Below, one piece after another: positions 36,529 to 44,767 of a stretch of DNA of 64,000 bases (its first letter is position 1; each line of letters opens with the position of its first letter). The position numbers were made by a program, and so were the translations under genes. The notes beneath the pieces are model-generated. The model ran no database searches and was not told the origin of the DNA. It saw only the letters and a program-made list of their open reading frames with translations. The stretch covers positions 40,308 through 104,307 of the forward strand of contig NZ_JADLZT010000013.1 in assembly GCF_015453285.1 (NCBI RefSeq), written 5' to 3'. This DNA is from Lysobacter niastensis. Lineage in GTDB: Bacteria; Pseudomonadota; Gammaproteobacteria; Xanthomonadales; Xanthomonadaceae.

Positions 36529-37317
36529 ATGCCTTCCCTGTTCCGCCTGCTGGCGCCCAAGCCACGCGCGATCGAGCGTGAGTCGCTCGATCTCGAATTG
36601 CCCGACGGGCGTGTCATCGCATTGCAACGCGTGCGCGATCCGCGCGCACGCCGGCTGAAACTGTCGGTAGACGAGCGCGGCGCACGCCTGACGATGCCGC
36701 TGCGCGCGAGTCTCGCGACCGGCGAGCGCTTCCTGGCCGAACACGGCGACTGGCTGACCGCGCAGCTCGCGCGCTTCCAGCTCGACGGCGTGCCAGCGCT
36801 CGAACGCGGCGTGAGCACGCAGTTGCCATTGCGTGGGGAAACGCACCCGCTGCGTTGGCAGGAAGGCCGATTCGCGCGCTTGCAGCAGGAAGGCGACGAA
36901 CTGGTCTTCACGCTGCCGGCCAAGGCGGCCGACAGCACGACCCGTCGCGTCGTGCGCGACTTCTACGAGGCGCAGGCGCGCGCCGACGTCGGCCGCTGGC
37001 TGCCGCGCTTCCTGCCTGAGCTCCCGCGTGCGCCGCGCCGTGTGACGTTCAAGATGATGTCATCGCAATGGGGCTCGCTGGCGCCGGACGGCTCGATGGC
37101 GCTGGACCTGTCGCTCGTACTGGCGCGTCCCGGCGCGTTCGAGTACGTGGTGGTGCACGAACTCTGCCACCTGATCCGCGCCGATCATTCGCGTGCGTTC
37201 TGGCGCGAAGTCGAACTGCGATTCCCGCACTGGCGCGAGGAGCGCGATTACTTCCACGCGCAGGGCCGCCGGTTGAAGGCGACGATGCGCGCGCTGTGCG
37301 GGAAGGCCTCGGGCTGA
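36529..37317 (+). CDS. YgjP-type metal-dependent hydrolase (DUF45)
   Basis: 262 residues. The C-terminal half has the zinc-peptidase-like signature VVHELCHLIRADHSRAFW, with two His and Glu plus a downstream His, preceded by FKMMSSQWGSLAPDGSMALDLSLV as in YgjP/WLM-like proteins. E. coli YgjP has been reported as a UTP diphosphatase, so a proteolytic role should not be assumed. The start is the ATG directly before PSLFRLLAP; the frame continues upstream without a ribosome site. Confidence 0.85.
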   Translation: MPSLFRLLAPKPRAIERESLDLELPDGRVIALQRVRDPRARRLKLSVDERGARLTMPLRASLATGERFLAEHGDWLTAQLARFQLDGVPALERGVSTQLPLRGETHPLRWQEGRFARLQQEGDELVFTLPAKAADSTTRRVVRDFYEAQARADVGRWLPRFLPELPRAPRRVTFKMMSSQWGSLAPDGSMALDLSLVLARPGAFEYVVVHELCHLIRADHSRAFWREVELRFPHWREERDYFHAQGRRLKATMRALCGKASG

Positions 37318-37322
37318 CGCGA

Positions 37323-38192
37323 TCAGGCGACGAAGAAGTCGCCGATGGCCGCGGCGATCACGTCCGGCTCTTCCATGTGCAGGTGGTGCCCGCCCGGCAA
37401 CACGATCAGCTCGCCGCGCGGCAACAGGCCGGCGCGCTCGCGCCGCAGGGGATCGGGAAGGTAGGGCTGCGCGGGATCGGCGAAGATCACCCGCGTCGGG
37501 CATTCGATCCCGGCCACCAGGTCGCGGACCTGTGGTTCGGTCATGCGCTGCATGGACGGCAGCGTCAGGCGCGGATCGCTGGACCAGACGAAGCCGCCTT
37601 CGACCGGTGCCACGCCGCGTTCGACCAGCATGCGCGCCGCCGCTTCGCCAAGGCGGCTGCCGACCTGCAGACCGGCCGCCATGCGCGCGCGCACCGCGAG
37701 CGCGGTATCGGGAAACACGCGCAGCGACTTGCCGGGCAGGGCACGCGTCGCTGCTATCGCCTCGCGCAGTCGCTTCACGGTGCGCTCGGGCACTTCGGCC
37801 AGCGCGCCGAGCGCCTCGATCGCGACCAGCCGATCGATGCGCTCCGGGCAGGCCGCGGCGACGAGGCTGGAAATGCCCGCGCCCATCGAATGGCCAAGCA
37901 GCGAGAAACGGTCCCAGCCCAGCGCATCGGCGATGTCGAGCACGCTGTTGACCGCGGCGGCGAATGAATAGTCGGCGCCGGGCGGCAGGTGCGCGCTGGC
38001 GCCGTGTCCCGGCAGGTCGGGCGCGACCAGTTCGATGCCATGAAGGTGCTGCGCAAGCGGGATGAAGCTGGCAGCATTGTCGAGCCAGCCGTGCAGGGCC
38101 AGTACGCGCGGTCCCCCGCTTGCCGAACGCAGTCCCGTGATGCGGCCGACGCTCGTGTCGATCGCGAACTCGCTCAAGCCGCGCGCGGGCAT
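37323..38192 (-). CDS. Alpha/beta-fold hydrolase
   Basis: 289 residues, no signal peptide. Signatures: LALHGWLDNAASF (oxyanion strand), GHSMGAGISS nucleophile elbow, an acid in VIFADPAQPYLPD, and the catalytic His in LPGGHHLHME. This pattern resembles the serine hydrolases near ferrochelatase genes in related genomes. Its ATG shares one base with the hemH stop (TGATG), so the two are translationally coupled. The substrate is unknown. Confidence 0.88.
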   Translation of the reverse strand: MPARGLSEFAIDTSVGRITGLRSASGGPRVLALHGWLDNAASFIPLAQHLHGIELVAPDLPGHGASAHLPPGADYSFAAAVNSVLDIADALGWDRFSLLGHSMGAGISSLVAAACPERIDRLVAIEALGALAEVPERTVKRLREAIAATRALPGKSLRVFPDTALAVRARMAAGLQVGSRLGEAAARMLVERGVAPVEGGFVWSSDPRLTLPSMQRMTEPQVRDLVAGIECPTRVIFADPAQPYLPDPLRRERAGLLPRGELIVLPGGHHLHMEEPDVIAAAIGDFFVA

Positions 38193-39181
38193 CAGCGCCA
38201 GTCCTCGAGCGCGCGGCGAGCGATCGCGGCCAGCGCTTGCGCGTGCGCGGGGCTGTCGTTGAGGCAGGGGATGTAGTTCAGCGTGCCGCCGTGCGTGGCG
38301 AACTCCTCGGCAAGCATCATCGCCACTTCCTCCAGCGTCTCGATGCAGTCGACCGCGAAGCCCGGTGCGACCACGTCGACCTGGCGGATGCCGCGTGCGG
38401 CCAGCGATTGCAGCGTGGCCGACGTGGACGGCTCCAGCCACCGTTCGCGGCCGAACCGCGACTGGTAGCTCAGGCCCCAGGCGTCGTCCGCCAGCCCGAG
38501 CCGCTGCGCGATCGCGCGCGCTCCCGCTTCGCACTGGCGTGCATAGGGATCGCCGGCGTCGATGAAGCGTTGCGGCAGTCCGTGGAACGAGAACAGCAGG
38601 AACCCGCCGTCGCGCCCGGCCCGATTGGCAAGGATCGATGCGGCGACCGCGTCGATCCAGCCGGCGTCGACGTGGTAGTCCTCGACCATCCGAGTCTGCA
38701 CGCCGCCGGCTCGTTTCAGCACGTCGCCGACGGACGCCGTGGTCGAGGTGGAGTACTGCGGATACAGCGGCAGCGCCAGCACGCGGCGCACGCCCTCGTC
38801 GCGCAGGCGGTCGATGACGCCGGCCAGCTTCGGCTGGCCATAGCGCATCGCATCGACGACGCGCAGGTCCGGCATCTCGCGCTGCACGGCGGCGGCCAGG
38901 CGACGCGTATGTACGGCCAGCGGCGAGCCGCCTTCTGCGCCTGGCACCCAGATGCTCGCGTATTTCTTTGCCACCACCGGCGAGCGCAGCGGCAGGATCA
39001 CGAAGTGGAGCAGCGGACACCACAGCCAGCGGGTGAGGTCGACGACGCGGCGGTCGTGCAGGAACTCGCTGAGGTAACGGCGCACGGCGCGCGGCGTGGG
39101 CGCCTCGGGCGTGCCGAGATTGACCAGTACGAGGACGGTGTCGTTCCGGGATGGGATGCTGGCGGGGGCTGGCATCGACAT
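38192..39181 (-). CDS. hemH: Ferrochelatase
   Basis: Inserts Fe2+ into protoporphyrin IX, the last step of heme synthesis. 329 residues. Motifs: VLVNLGTPEAPTPRAVRRYLSEFL, LPLYPQYSTSTTAS, LLFSFHGLPQRF with the catalytic His, and LSYQSRFGRERWLEP. The acidic site Glu is in FAVDCIETLEE. The ATG at 39181 precedes MPAP by two codons. It forms an operon with the coupled hydrolase. Confidence 0.96.
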   Translation of the reverse strand: MSMPAPASIPSRNDTVLVLVNLGTPEAPTPRAVRRYLSEFLHDRRVVDLTRWLWCPLLHFVILPLRSPVVAKKYASIWVPGAEGGSPLAVHTRRLAAAVQREMPDLRVVDAMRYGQPKLAGVIDRLRDEGVRRVLALPLYPQYSTSTTASVGDVLKRAGGVQTRMVEDYHVDAGWIDAVAASILANRAGRDGGFLLFSFHGLPQRFIDAGDPYARQCEAGARAIAQRLGLADDAWGLSYQSRFGRERWLEPSTSATLQSLAARGIRQVDVVAPGFAVDCIETLEEVAMMLAEEFATHGGTLNYIPCLNDSPAHAQALAAIARRALEDWR

Positions 39182-39392
39182 AGGATAGCGATGCGCGGCC
39201 CGCGACGTCCGCAGGTGCGGCCGCCCGATAGCGTTGAAGCTCCACGGAACTTGTTTTGGGTCGGATGCTCGGAACTGCAGCGGAGTGCGCTTGAAGTTTC
39301 GCCCGGTTAGGTAACGATTCATTGCCCCGTTACTAGCCTGAACCGACTGCCCGCGTTGCGGTCGAAGCATTCGCACAACTTTGGAGCCCTCC

Positions 39393-40250
39393 ATGCCCCG
39401 TCCCTCGCGCCTAGCCGTCCTGCTGATCAGCCTGGGCCTCGCCACCACTGCCGTGGCCGGTCCGACCGAAGACGAGCGCGCGCGCAATGCCGTGCGCGTG
39501 CTGTCCGACATCCAGCGCATCCCGGAGTCGGCGATCCCCGACAAGCTGCTCGACGAGGCGCGTGGCATTGTCGTCGTGCCCGACACGCTCAAGCTCGGCC
39601 TGGTGCTCGGCGGCCGCCGCGGGCACGGCCTGATGTCGGTGAAGAACCCTGACGGCACCTGGTCCAGCCCGAGCTTCGTCAAGCTCACTGGCGGCAGCAT
39701 CGGCTTCCAGGCCGGCGTGCAGTCGGCCGACGTGGTGCTGGTCTTCCGCAGTGATCGCGGGCTGGATTCGGTCGTCAACGGCAAGGTCACGCTCGGTGCC
39801 GATGCCGGCGTCGCCGCCGGTCCGGTCGGCCGCAATGCCGCCACCGCCACCGACGGCCAGCTCAAGGCCGAGATCTGGTCCTGGTCGCGTGCACGCGGAC
39901 TGTTCGCCGGCATCGCGCTCGACGGCGCGGTGTTGTCGATCGACGACGCCGCCAACGAAGCGGTCTACGGGCAGGACACCACGCCGCGCATGATCTTCGA
40001 GGGTCGCGCGCACGGTCAGCCGTCCAACGCCGTGGTGGATTTCCGCGATCGCCTCGAGGAAGCCAGCGCCATCGCCCGCGAGGAGCGCGGCGGCAGCCGC
40101 TCCGCCGCCAAGCGTGCCCCGGCCCGGGCGCCCGCGCCCGTGGCGAGCGCCGCGGTGACGCAGCCGATGCATGCGCAGGCCCCGGCCGAGCCGGCGCCGG
40201 GCAAGTTCGAAACGGTCGAAAGCCCCGTTCAGTCCGAGCCGCTGCCCTGA
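39393..40250 (+). CDS. SYLF-domain (Ysc84-like) lipid-binding protein
   Basis: 285 residues with a signal peptide ending ATTAVAG. The SYLF domain covers about residues 35-215: IPDKLLDEARGIVVVPDTLKLGLVLGGRRGHGLMSVK, FQAGVQSADVVLVFRS, TLGADAGVAAGPVGRNA, SWSRARGLFAGIALDGAVLSID. The ~60 C-terminal residues are Ala/Pro-rich and likely disordered. GGAG precedes the ATG; a TTG four codons upstream is rejected. It lies 75 bp before tatA. Role: envelope lipid binding (inferred). Confidence 0.88.
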   Translation: MPRPSRLAVLLISLGLATTAVAGPTEDERARNAVRVLSDIQRIPESAIPDKLLDEARGIVVVPDTLKLGLVLGGRRGHGLMSVKNPDGTWSSPSFVKLTGGSIGFQAGVQSADVVLVFRSDRGLDSVVNGKVTLGADAGVAAGPVGRNAATATDGQLKAEIWSWSRARGLFAGIALDGAVLSIDDAANEAVYGQDTTPRMIFEGRAHGQPSNAVVDFRDRLEEASAIAREERGGSRSAAKRAPARAPAPVASAAVTQPMHAQAPAEPAPGKFETVESPVQSEPLP

Positions 40251-40325
40251 GCACAGTCCGTAACAGCGGTTGCCGCGCCGCTGCGGTATCCTCATGCCGA
40301 TATCCTCTTTGCTACGAGCGTTCCC

Positions 40326-40553
40326 ATGGGTGGTTTGAGTCTTTGGCACTGGCTGATCGTTCTGGTGATCGTGGTGCTGGTGTTCGGCACCAAGCGCCTG
40401 AAGAACGTCGGTCAGGACCTCGGTGAGGCGGTGAAGGGCTTCAAGAAGGGCATGCAGGACGAAGATCGTCCGGCCGGCCAGCTGCCCGACGAATCGCGCG
40501 ACGGCCAGACCAAGGCCGACAGCACGCAGCGCAACGACGAACACACGCGCTGA
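40326..40553 (+). CDS. tatA: Sec-independent translocase subunit TatA
   Basis: 75 residues. One N-terminal membrane helix ([18 protein letters not shown]), then the [24 protein letters not shown] amphipathic helix, then an acidic, disordered tail. TatA forms the pore through which folded twin-arginine proteins cross the inner membrane. It is the first gene of a tatABC operon. Confidence 0.96.
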   Translation: MGGLSLWHWLIVLVIVVLVFGTKRLKNVGQDLGEAVKGFKKGMQDEDRPAGQLPDESRDGQTKADSTQRNDEHTR

Positions 40554-40561
40554 GCCTGAAG

Positions 40562-40581
40562 GGCGGCGCTTCGGCGCCGCC
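40562..40581 (+). other. UUCG hairpin between tatA and tatB
   Basis: Stem GGCGGCGC / GCGCCGCC with TTCG loop and no T-tract, lying in the 36-bp tatA-tatB gap. It probably affects processing, stability or relative expression of tatA and tatB and does not look like a terminator. Confidence 0.6.
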
Positions 40582-40589
40582 GCGCTGTC

Positions 40590-41039
40590 ATGTTCGATAT
40601 CAGCTTCTTCGAGCTGCTAATGATCGCGATCGTGGCCCTGCTGGTGCTGGGGCCCGAGCGCCTGCCCAAGGCCGCGCGCTTCGCGGGCCTGTGGGTGCGC
40701 CGCGCGCGCGCGCAGTGGTACTCCGTGAAGTCCGAGCTGGAGAACGAGCTCGCGTCGGAGGAACTCAAGCGCAGCCTGCAGCAGACCCAGGCCTCGCTGC
40801 GCGAGGCGCAGGAAAGCCTGCAGCGCAGTGGCGAGTCGGTGCGGCGCGAGCTCGATTCGCTCGGCCGCGACGTCGAGTCCGTGGCGAAGACGGCCGCCGA
40901 CGAGACGCCGGCACCTGCGACGGAAGCCCAGGCCGAAGCGCCCGCATCCGCCAACGACCCCGTAGCCCACGCACCGGTCGAGCACGCCCCCATTGAGCAC
41001 GACTCCTCGGCCACGCACGACGACCATGACCGACGCTGA
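40590..41039 (+). CDS. tatB: Sec-independent translocase subunit TatB
   Basis: 149 residues. It starts MFDISFFELLMIAIVALLVLGPERLPKAAR, the family N-terminus with the membrane helix and the conserved Glu. A long amphipathic helix follows (SVKSELENELASEELKRSLQQTQASLREAQESLQ), then an acidic His-rich tail. TatB and TatC form the substrate receptor. It overlaps tatC by 14 bp. Confidence 0.96.
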   Translation: MFDISFFELLMIAIVALLVLGPERLPKAARFAGLWVRRARAQWYSVKSELENELASEELKRSLQQTQASLREAQESLQRSGESVRRELDSLGRDVESVAKTAADETPAPATEAQAEAPASANDPVAHAPVEHAPIEHDSSATHDDHDRR

Positions 41040-41778
41040 TCACGGCGCCGAGACGTCCGCAGAACCCCGCCTGATCGATCACCTGATCGAATTGCGCGCG
41101 CGCCTGTTGCGCGCGGTCGCCGGGCTGATGCTGGTGTTCGTGGCGCTGCTGCCGTTCGCCAACAAGATCTATGCCTACCTGGCGCAGCCGCTGCTGGCCA
41201 AGTTGCCGGCGGGCGGCCAGCTGATCGCGGTCGAGGTCGCCTCGCCGTTCTTCGCCCCGGTCAAGCTCGCCTTCTTCACCGCGCTGCTGGTGACCGTGCC
41301 GTGGCTGCTGTACCAGGCCTGGGCGTTCGTCGCGCCGGGCCTGTACCAGCGCGAGAAGCGCCTGGCGCTGCCGTTGCTGGTGTCCGCGGTCGCGCTGTTC
41401 TACGCCGGTTGCGCGTTCGCCTTCTACCTGGTGCTGCCGACGGTGTTCGGCTTCCTCGCCAAGATCACGCCGACCGGCGTGGCGATGATGACCGACATCA
41501 ACGCCTACCTGGATTTCGTGCTGGTGATCTTCCTAGCCTTCGGCGCCAGCTTCGAACTGCCCGTGGCGCTGGTGATCCTGGCCCTGCTCGGCTGGGTGAC
41601 GCCGCAGCAGTTGAAGGAATCGCGCGGCTACGCCGTCGTCGGCGTGTTCGTGATCGCGGCGATCATCACGCCGCCGGACGTGGTCTCGCAGCTGATGCTG
41701 GCGATCCCTATGTGCATCCTCTACGAGATCGGCATCATCGCCGCCGGCTGGGTGGCACGGAAGCCGGCCGCGGACTGA
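41026..41778 (+). CDS. tatC: Sec-independent translocase subunit TatC
   Basis: 250 residues with six membrane helices. Family signatures: LIDHLIELRARLLRA near the N-terminus with the Glu that contacts the twin-arginine signal, SPFFAPVKLAFFTALLVTVPWLLYQAWAFVAPGLYQREKR, FGASFELPVALVILALLGWVTP and AAIITPPDVVSQLMLAIPMCILYEIGI. The ATG at 41026 lies inside the end of tatB; an upstream in-frame extension would not match the family start. Confidence 0.97.
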   Translation: MTDADHGAETSAEPRLIDHLIELRARLLRAVAGLMLVFVALLPFANKIYAYLAQPLLAKLPAGGQLIAVEVASPFFAPVKLAFFTALLVTVPWLLYQAWAFVAPGLYQREKRLALPLLVSAVALFYAGCAFAFYLVLPTVFGFLAKITPTGVAMMTDINAYLDFVLVIFLAFGASFELPVALVILALLGWVTPQQLKESRGYAVVGVFVIAAIITPPDVVSQLMLAIPMCILYEIGIIAAGWVARKPAAD

Positions 41779-41784
41779 TACGCG

Positions 41785-42348
41785 TCAGTGCGCCAGCGGC
41801 TGCGCGCCGCCCTGCATGTAGCTGGCCACCGCCGCCTTGTCCTTGACCGAGCGCACTACGACCGTCGCGGTACGGCGCACGCGATCAAGCTGGATCTCCA
41901 GGCTGCTGTCCGGCTTTCCGGGCGTGCGGAACGAGCCGTACAGCGTCGGGAAGTCGCGGTGGTCGCGAGTCGAGGTGTAGCTGTAGTTCGCGCTTTCGTG
42001 GACCAGCGGCGGCAGCTTTACCGATCCCACCCGTCCCAGCTCGATGTTCCTGTCGCCGACGACCAGTGCGCCGCCGTCGTCGAGCCGTTCGCGGAAACAG
42101 AACGTGTAGGTGACGGCGACCGGGCTTGAGCGCGGCTCGCCCACCCAGTGGAAGTCGCCTTCGTAGCTGTAGAGGTAGCCGTAGGGGCCGCCGCTGCTGG
42201 TCTTCTCACGGACCTCGCCGCTGAGCTCCTGCTCGAACGTTGCTTTCCAGCACTCGTCGAACTGACGGGTGGGCTCCGCCGCGATGGCCTTCGCCATGCA
42301 TAGCGGCAACAACAGCGCGGTGACGGCAATCGCCCTGCTCGTTCGCAT
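41785..42348 (-). CDS. Secreted protein of unknown function
   Basis: 187 residues. A signal peptide ends at about residue 25 (CMAKAIAAEP). The mature part is predicted beta-rich with two cysteines far apart (FDECWKATF and YTFCFRERL), possibly disulfide-bonded, and contains tyrosine-rich segments (YGYLYSYEGDFHW, NYSYTSTRDHRDFP). The ATG has a GGGGAAG site; upstream in-frame codons lack one. It converges with tatC (6-bp gap between stops). I do not recognise the family. Confidence 0.75.
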   Translation of the reverse strand: MRTSRAIAVTALLLPLCMAKAIAAEPTRQFDECWKATFEQELSGEVREKTSSGGPYGYLYSYEGDFHWVGEPRSSPVAVTYTFCFRERLDDGGALVVGDRNIELGRVGSVKLPPLVHESANYSYTSTRDHRDFPTLYGSFRTPGKPDSSLEIQLDRVRRTATVVVRSVKDKAAVASYMQGGAQPLAH

Positions 42349-42518
42349 TCCGGCTTCCCCTGGCCATGGCGTGGAGTATTGCGCCGCCAGCGTAACGCAG
42401 GGCGGGGTGCCGCACGAGGCATGCTGCGCGTCACGGCGCGGGCGACGCATCCGGCTAGGCGCGCCCGATCGCAGCCGCTAGTCTGCGCATCCCGACGTCA
42501 TCTCCGGAAAGGAATTCC

Positions 42519-43646
42519 ATGAGCCGCTTGCCCGGGTTGGACCTGCTGCGTGCGATCGCGGTCGTCTGGGTGATGCTGTTCCACTCGTTCCTGGTGGGCG
42601 GGCTCGGGCCGGACTTCACCTGGCTGTCGCGCTACGGCTGGATGGGCGTCGACATCTTCTTCGTGCTCAGCGGTTTCCTGATCGGCCGCCAGGTGCTTGA
42701 GCCGTTGGCGCGCGGCGAGCCGTTGCGGTTCGCCGACTTCTACGCGCGCCGTGCCTACCGGATCCTGCCGGCGTTCCTCGCGGTGCTGGCCATCTATCTC
42801 GCATTTCCCGGATTGCGCGAAGCGGAGGGGATGGCGCCGTGGTGGCAGTTCGCCACCTTCACGATGAACCTGCTGGTCGACTACACGCACCTGCAGGCGT
42901 TCTCGCATGCGTGGTCGCTGTGCGTGGAAGAGCATTTCTACCTGCTGTTCCCCGCGCTGGCGTGGTGGCTGGTGCGGCGGCGCACATCGATCGCGGCCTT
43001 CGCGTGGCTGGCGGCGGCCGTGGTGGTGGCGGGAATCGCGCTGCGCACCGGTGTGTGGCTGTACGACAACGCGCTGGATCCGCCGCGCAACTGGTTCGTC
43101 GAAGACATCTACTACCCGACCTGGAACCGCCTGGATGGATTGCTCGCCGGCGTGACGCTGGCGGCGATCGCGGTGTTCCGCCCGGGCGCCTGGCAACGCA
43201 TGCTCGGACGCGGCAACACGTTCGCATGGCTGGGTCTGTCCGGAATGGCGCTGGCGCTGTGGCTGTTCCGTGAACGTGCCGGCCTGACGGGCAACTCGAT
43301 CGGCTGGCCGGTGCTGTCGGCTGCGATCGCCTGCCTGGTCGTGGCAGCGACCAGCGACCGCAGCTGGTTCGGCCGCTGGCGATTGCCGGGCGCCGGCTGG
43401 ATCGCGGCCATCTCCTACAGCCTGTACCTGAGCCACAAGCTGGTGTTCCGCGCGGTCGACCACGGATTCGGCGAATGGCTGTACGGCCGCGGCCTGGTCG
43501 CGTTCGCGATCTATGCGCTCGCCACCGTGCTAGGCGGGGCGGCATTGCACTACGCAGTGGAGCGGCCGTTCCTCGCGCTGCGCGAGCGCCGGCGCCGGCG
43601 AATCTCCGTCACCGCCGCGTCGCCTGCCGCTGCGCCGGCCGGCTGA
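42519..43646 (+). CDS. Acyltransferase 3 (OafA/YrhL-like) membrane protein
   Basis: 375 residues, about ten membrane helices. Family hallmarks: LPGLDLLRAIAVVWVMLFH with the catalytic His, GVDIFFVLSGFLIG, YARRAYRILPAF, AWSLCVEEHFYLLFP and ISYSLYLSHKLVFR. Such proteins O-acylate exported glycans such as LPS O-antigen, exopolysaccharide or peptidoglycan. There is no sugar-biosynthesis neighbour to indicate the acceptor. Confidence 0.9.
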   Translation: MSRLPGLDLLRAIAVVWVMLFHSFLVGGLGPDFTWLSRYGWMGVDIFFVLSGFLIGRQVLEPLARGEPLRFADFYARRAYRILPAFLAVLAIYLAFPGLREAEGMAPWWQFATFTMNLLVDYTHLQAFSHAWSLCVEEHFYLLFPALAWWLVRRRTSIAAFAWLAAAVVVAGIALRTGVWLYDNALDPPRNWFVEDIYYPTWNRLDGLLAGVTLAAIAVFRPGAWQRMLGRGNTFAWLGLSGMALALWLFRERAGLTGNSIGWPVLSAAIACLVVAATSDRSWFGRWRLPGAGWIAAISYSLYLSHKLVFRAVDHGFGEWLYGRGLVAFAIYALATVLGGAALHYAVERPFLALRERRRRRISVTAASPAAAPAG

Positions 43647-43653
43647 GCGCTTC

Positions 43654-43682
43654 AAATAAAAAGCCCCGCCGGAGCGGGGCTT
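43654..43682 (-). terminator. Rho-independent terminator of speE
   Basis: On the minus strand, AAGCCCCGC-TCCG-GCGGGGCTT is followed by TTTATTT-like T-rich sequence. It lies between the convergent acyltransferase and speE stops and may act in both directions. Confidence 0.8.
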
Positions 43683-43702
43683 CGGGAGAATCCGGCAGGA
43701 AC

Positions 43703-44551
43703 TTACTTCCCGCCCAGCGCCGCCGCCACGAACGGCGGCAGGTTGGCCGCGCCCTGGTGGATGTCGGCGGTGTAGTACTTGGTCTCGAACGTCTTGGCGC
43801 GCGAATCGGCGGCGCGGAAGTCGAAGCCCTGGCCCTTGCGCGCCATCGTGCAGCTCCACCAGCCGGTCGGGTAGCACGGCTGCGGGAACGGCAGCGTCTG
43901 GAACGTGGTGAAGCCGGCCTTGCCCATCTCGGCGCGCATTTCCTTGATCAGGTCGAGCAGCATCAGCGGCGACTCGGACTGCTGCACGAGGATGCCGTCG
44001 TCCTTCAGCGCGCGGAAGCAGCTTTCGAAGAACGCCTTGTTGAACAGGCCCTCGGCCGGACCGACCGGGTCGGTCGAGTCGACGATGACGATGTCGAGCG
44101 AGTTCGGGGCGGCGTTCTTCATGTAGGCGATGCCGTCGTCGAACAGCAGCGTCGCGCGCTTGTCGCCGTTGGCGTCGCATAGTTCCGGGAACCACTTCTC
44201 GGCCATGCGCGTGACCTGCTCGTCGATGTCGCACTGAACGGCGCTCTCGACGCCCGGGTGCTTGAGCACCTCGCGCAGCGTGCCGCAATCGCCGCCGCCG
44301 ATGATGACGACGTTCTTCGGGCTGGCGTGGGTGAACAGCGCCGGGTGGGACATCATCTCGTGATAGAAGAAGTTGTCCTTCGTCGTCAGCATCATCGCGC
44401 CGTCGATGAGCATCAGGTTGCCCCAGTCGGTGCTCTCGAAGATCTCGATCTTCTGGAACGGCGACTGCACCTCGTCCAGCTTGCGGGTGATGCGATAGCC
44501 GATCGCGGAGCCGGTCGGCTCGAAGTTCTCGTAATGCCAGTTGCTGCTCAT
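43703..44551 (-). CDS. speE: Polyamine aminopropyltransferase (spermidine synthase)
   Basis: Transfers an aminopropyl group from decarboxylated S-adenosylmethionine to putrescine. 282 residues. Motifs: NLMLIDGAMMLTTKDNFFYHEMMSHPALF, IIGGGDCGTLREVLKH (cofactor loop), VIVDSTDPVGPAEGLF with catalytic Asp, and LVQQSESPL. It is divergent from speA, which starts the agmatine route to putrescine, so the pair share a control region. The ATG at 44551 matches the family start; the longer upstream frame is antisense to speA. Confidence 0.96.
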   Translation of the reverse strand: MSSNWHYENFEPTGSAIGYRITRKLDEVQSPFQKIEIFESTDWGNLMLIDGAMMLTTKDNFFYHEMMSHPALFTHASPKNVVIIGGGDCGTLREVLKHPGVESAVQCDIDEQVTRMAEKWFPELCDANGDKRATLLFDDGIAYMKNAAPNSLDIVIVDSTDPVGPAEGLFNKAFFESCFRALKDDGILVQQSESPLMLLDLIKEMRAEMGKAGFTTFQTLPFPQPCYPTGWWSCTMARKGQGFDFRAADSRAKTFETKYYTADIHQGAANLPPFVAAALGGK

Positions 44552-44726
44552 GCCGTTTCGTCCCAGGGGAGATGGCCGCGGCCGGCAAGTCCCGTCGGGT
44601 GACGGCCGGGCGGCGGGGAGGGGGCGGCATTGTAGCGGACCGGCCGTCGGTGGCCGTGATGCGCGGACATCGTGCAAGGAAACCGTATGGTTCGGCCCTC
44701 CACACGGCCTCGTGGGCAGGGGGCTG

Positions 44727-44732
44727 TAGAAT
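44727..44732 (+). promoter_or_regulatory. Possible -10 element of speA
   Basis: TAGAAT 35 bases upstream of the speA ATG, in the 216-bp speE-speA divergent region. No good -35 at 17 bases. Confidence 0.35.
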
Positions 44733-44767
44733 GCGCTCCCCCCATTCCCCTGCTGGTACCTACGCCG

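Noticed and set aside
36529..37317. Calling the HELCH-motif protein a secreted protease
   Set aside because: There is no signal peptide, and the arrangement matches YgjP, whose reported activity is on UTP.
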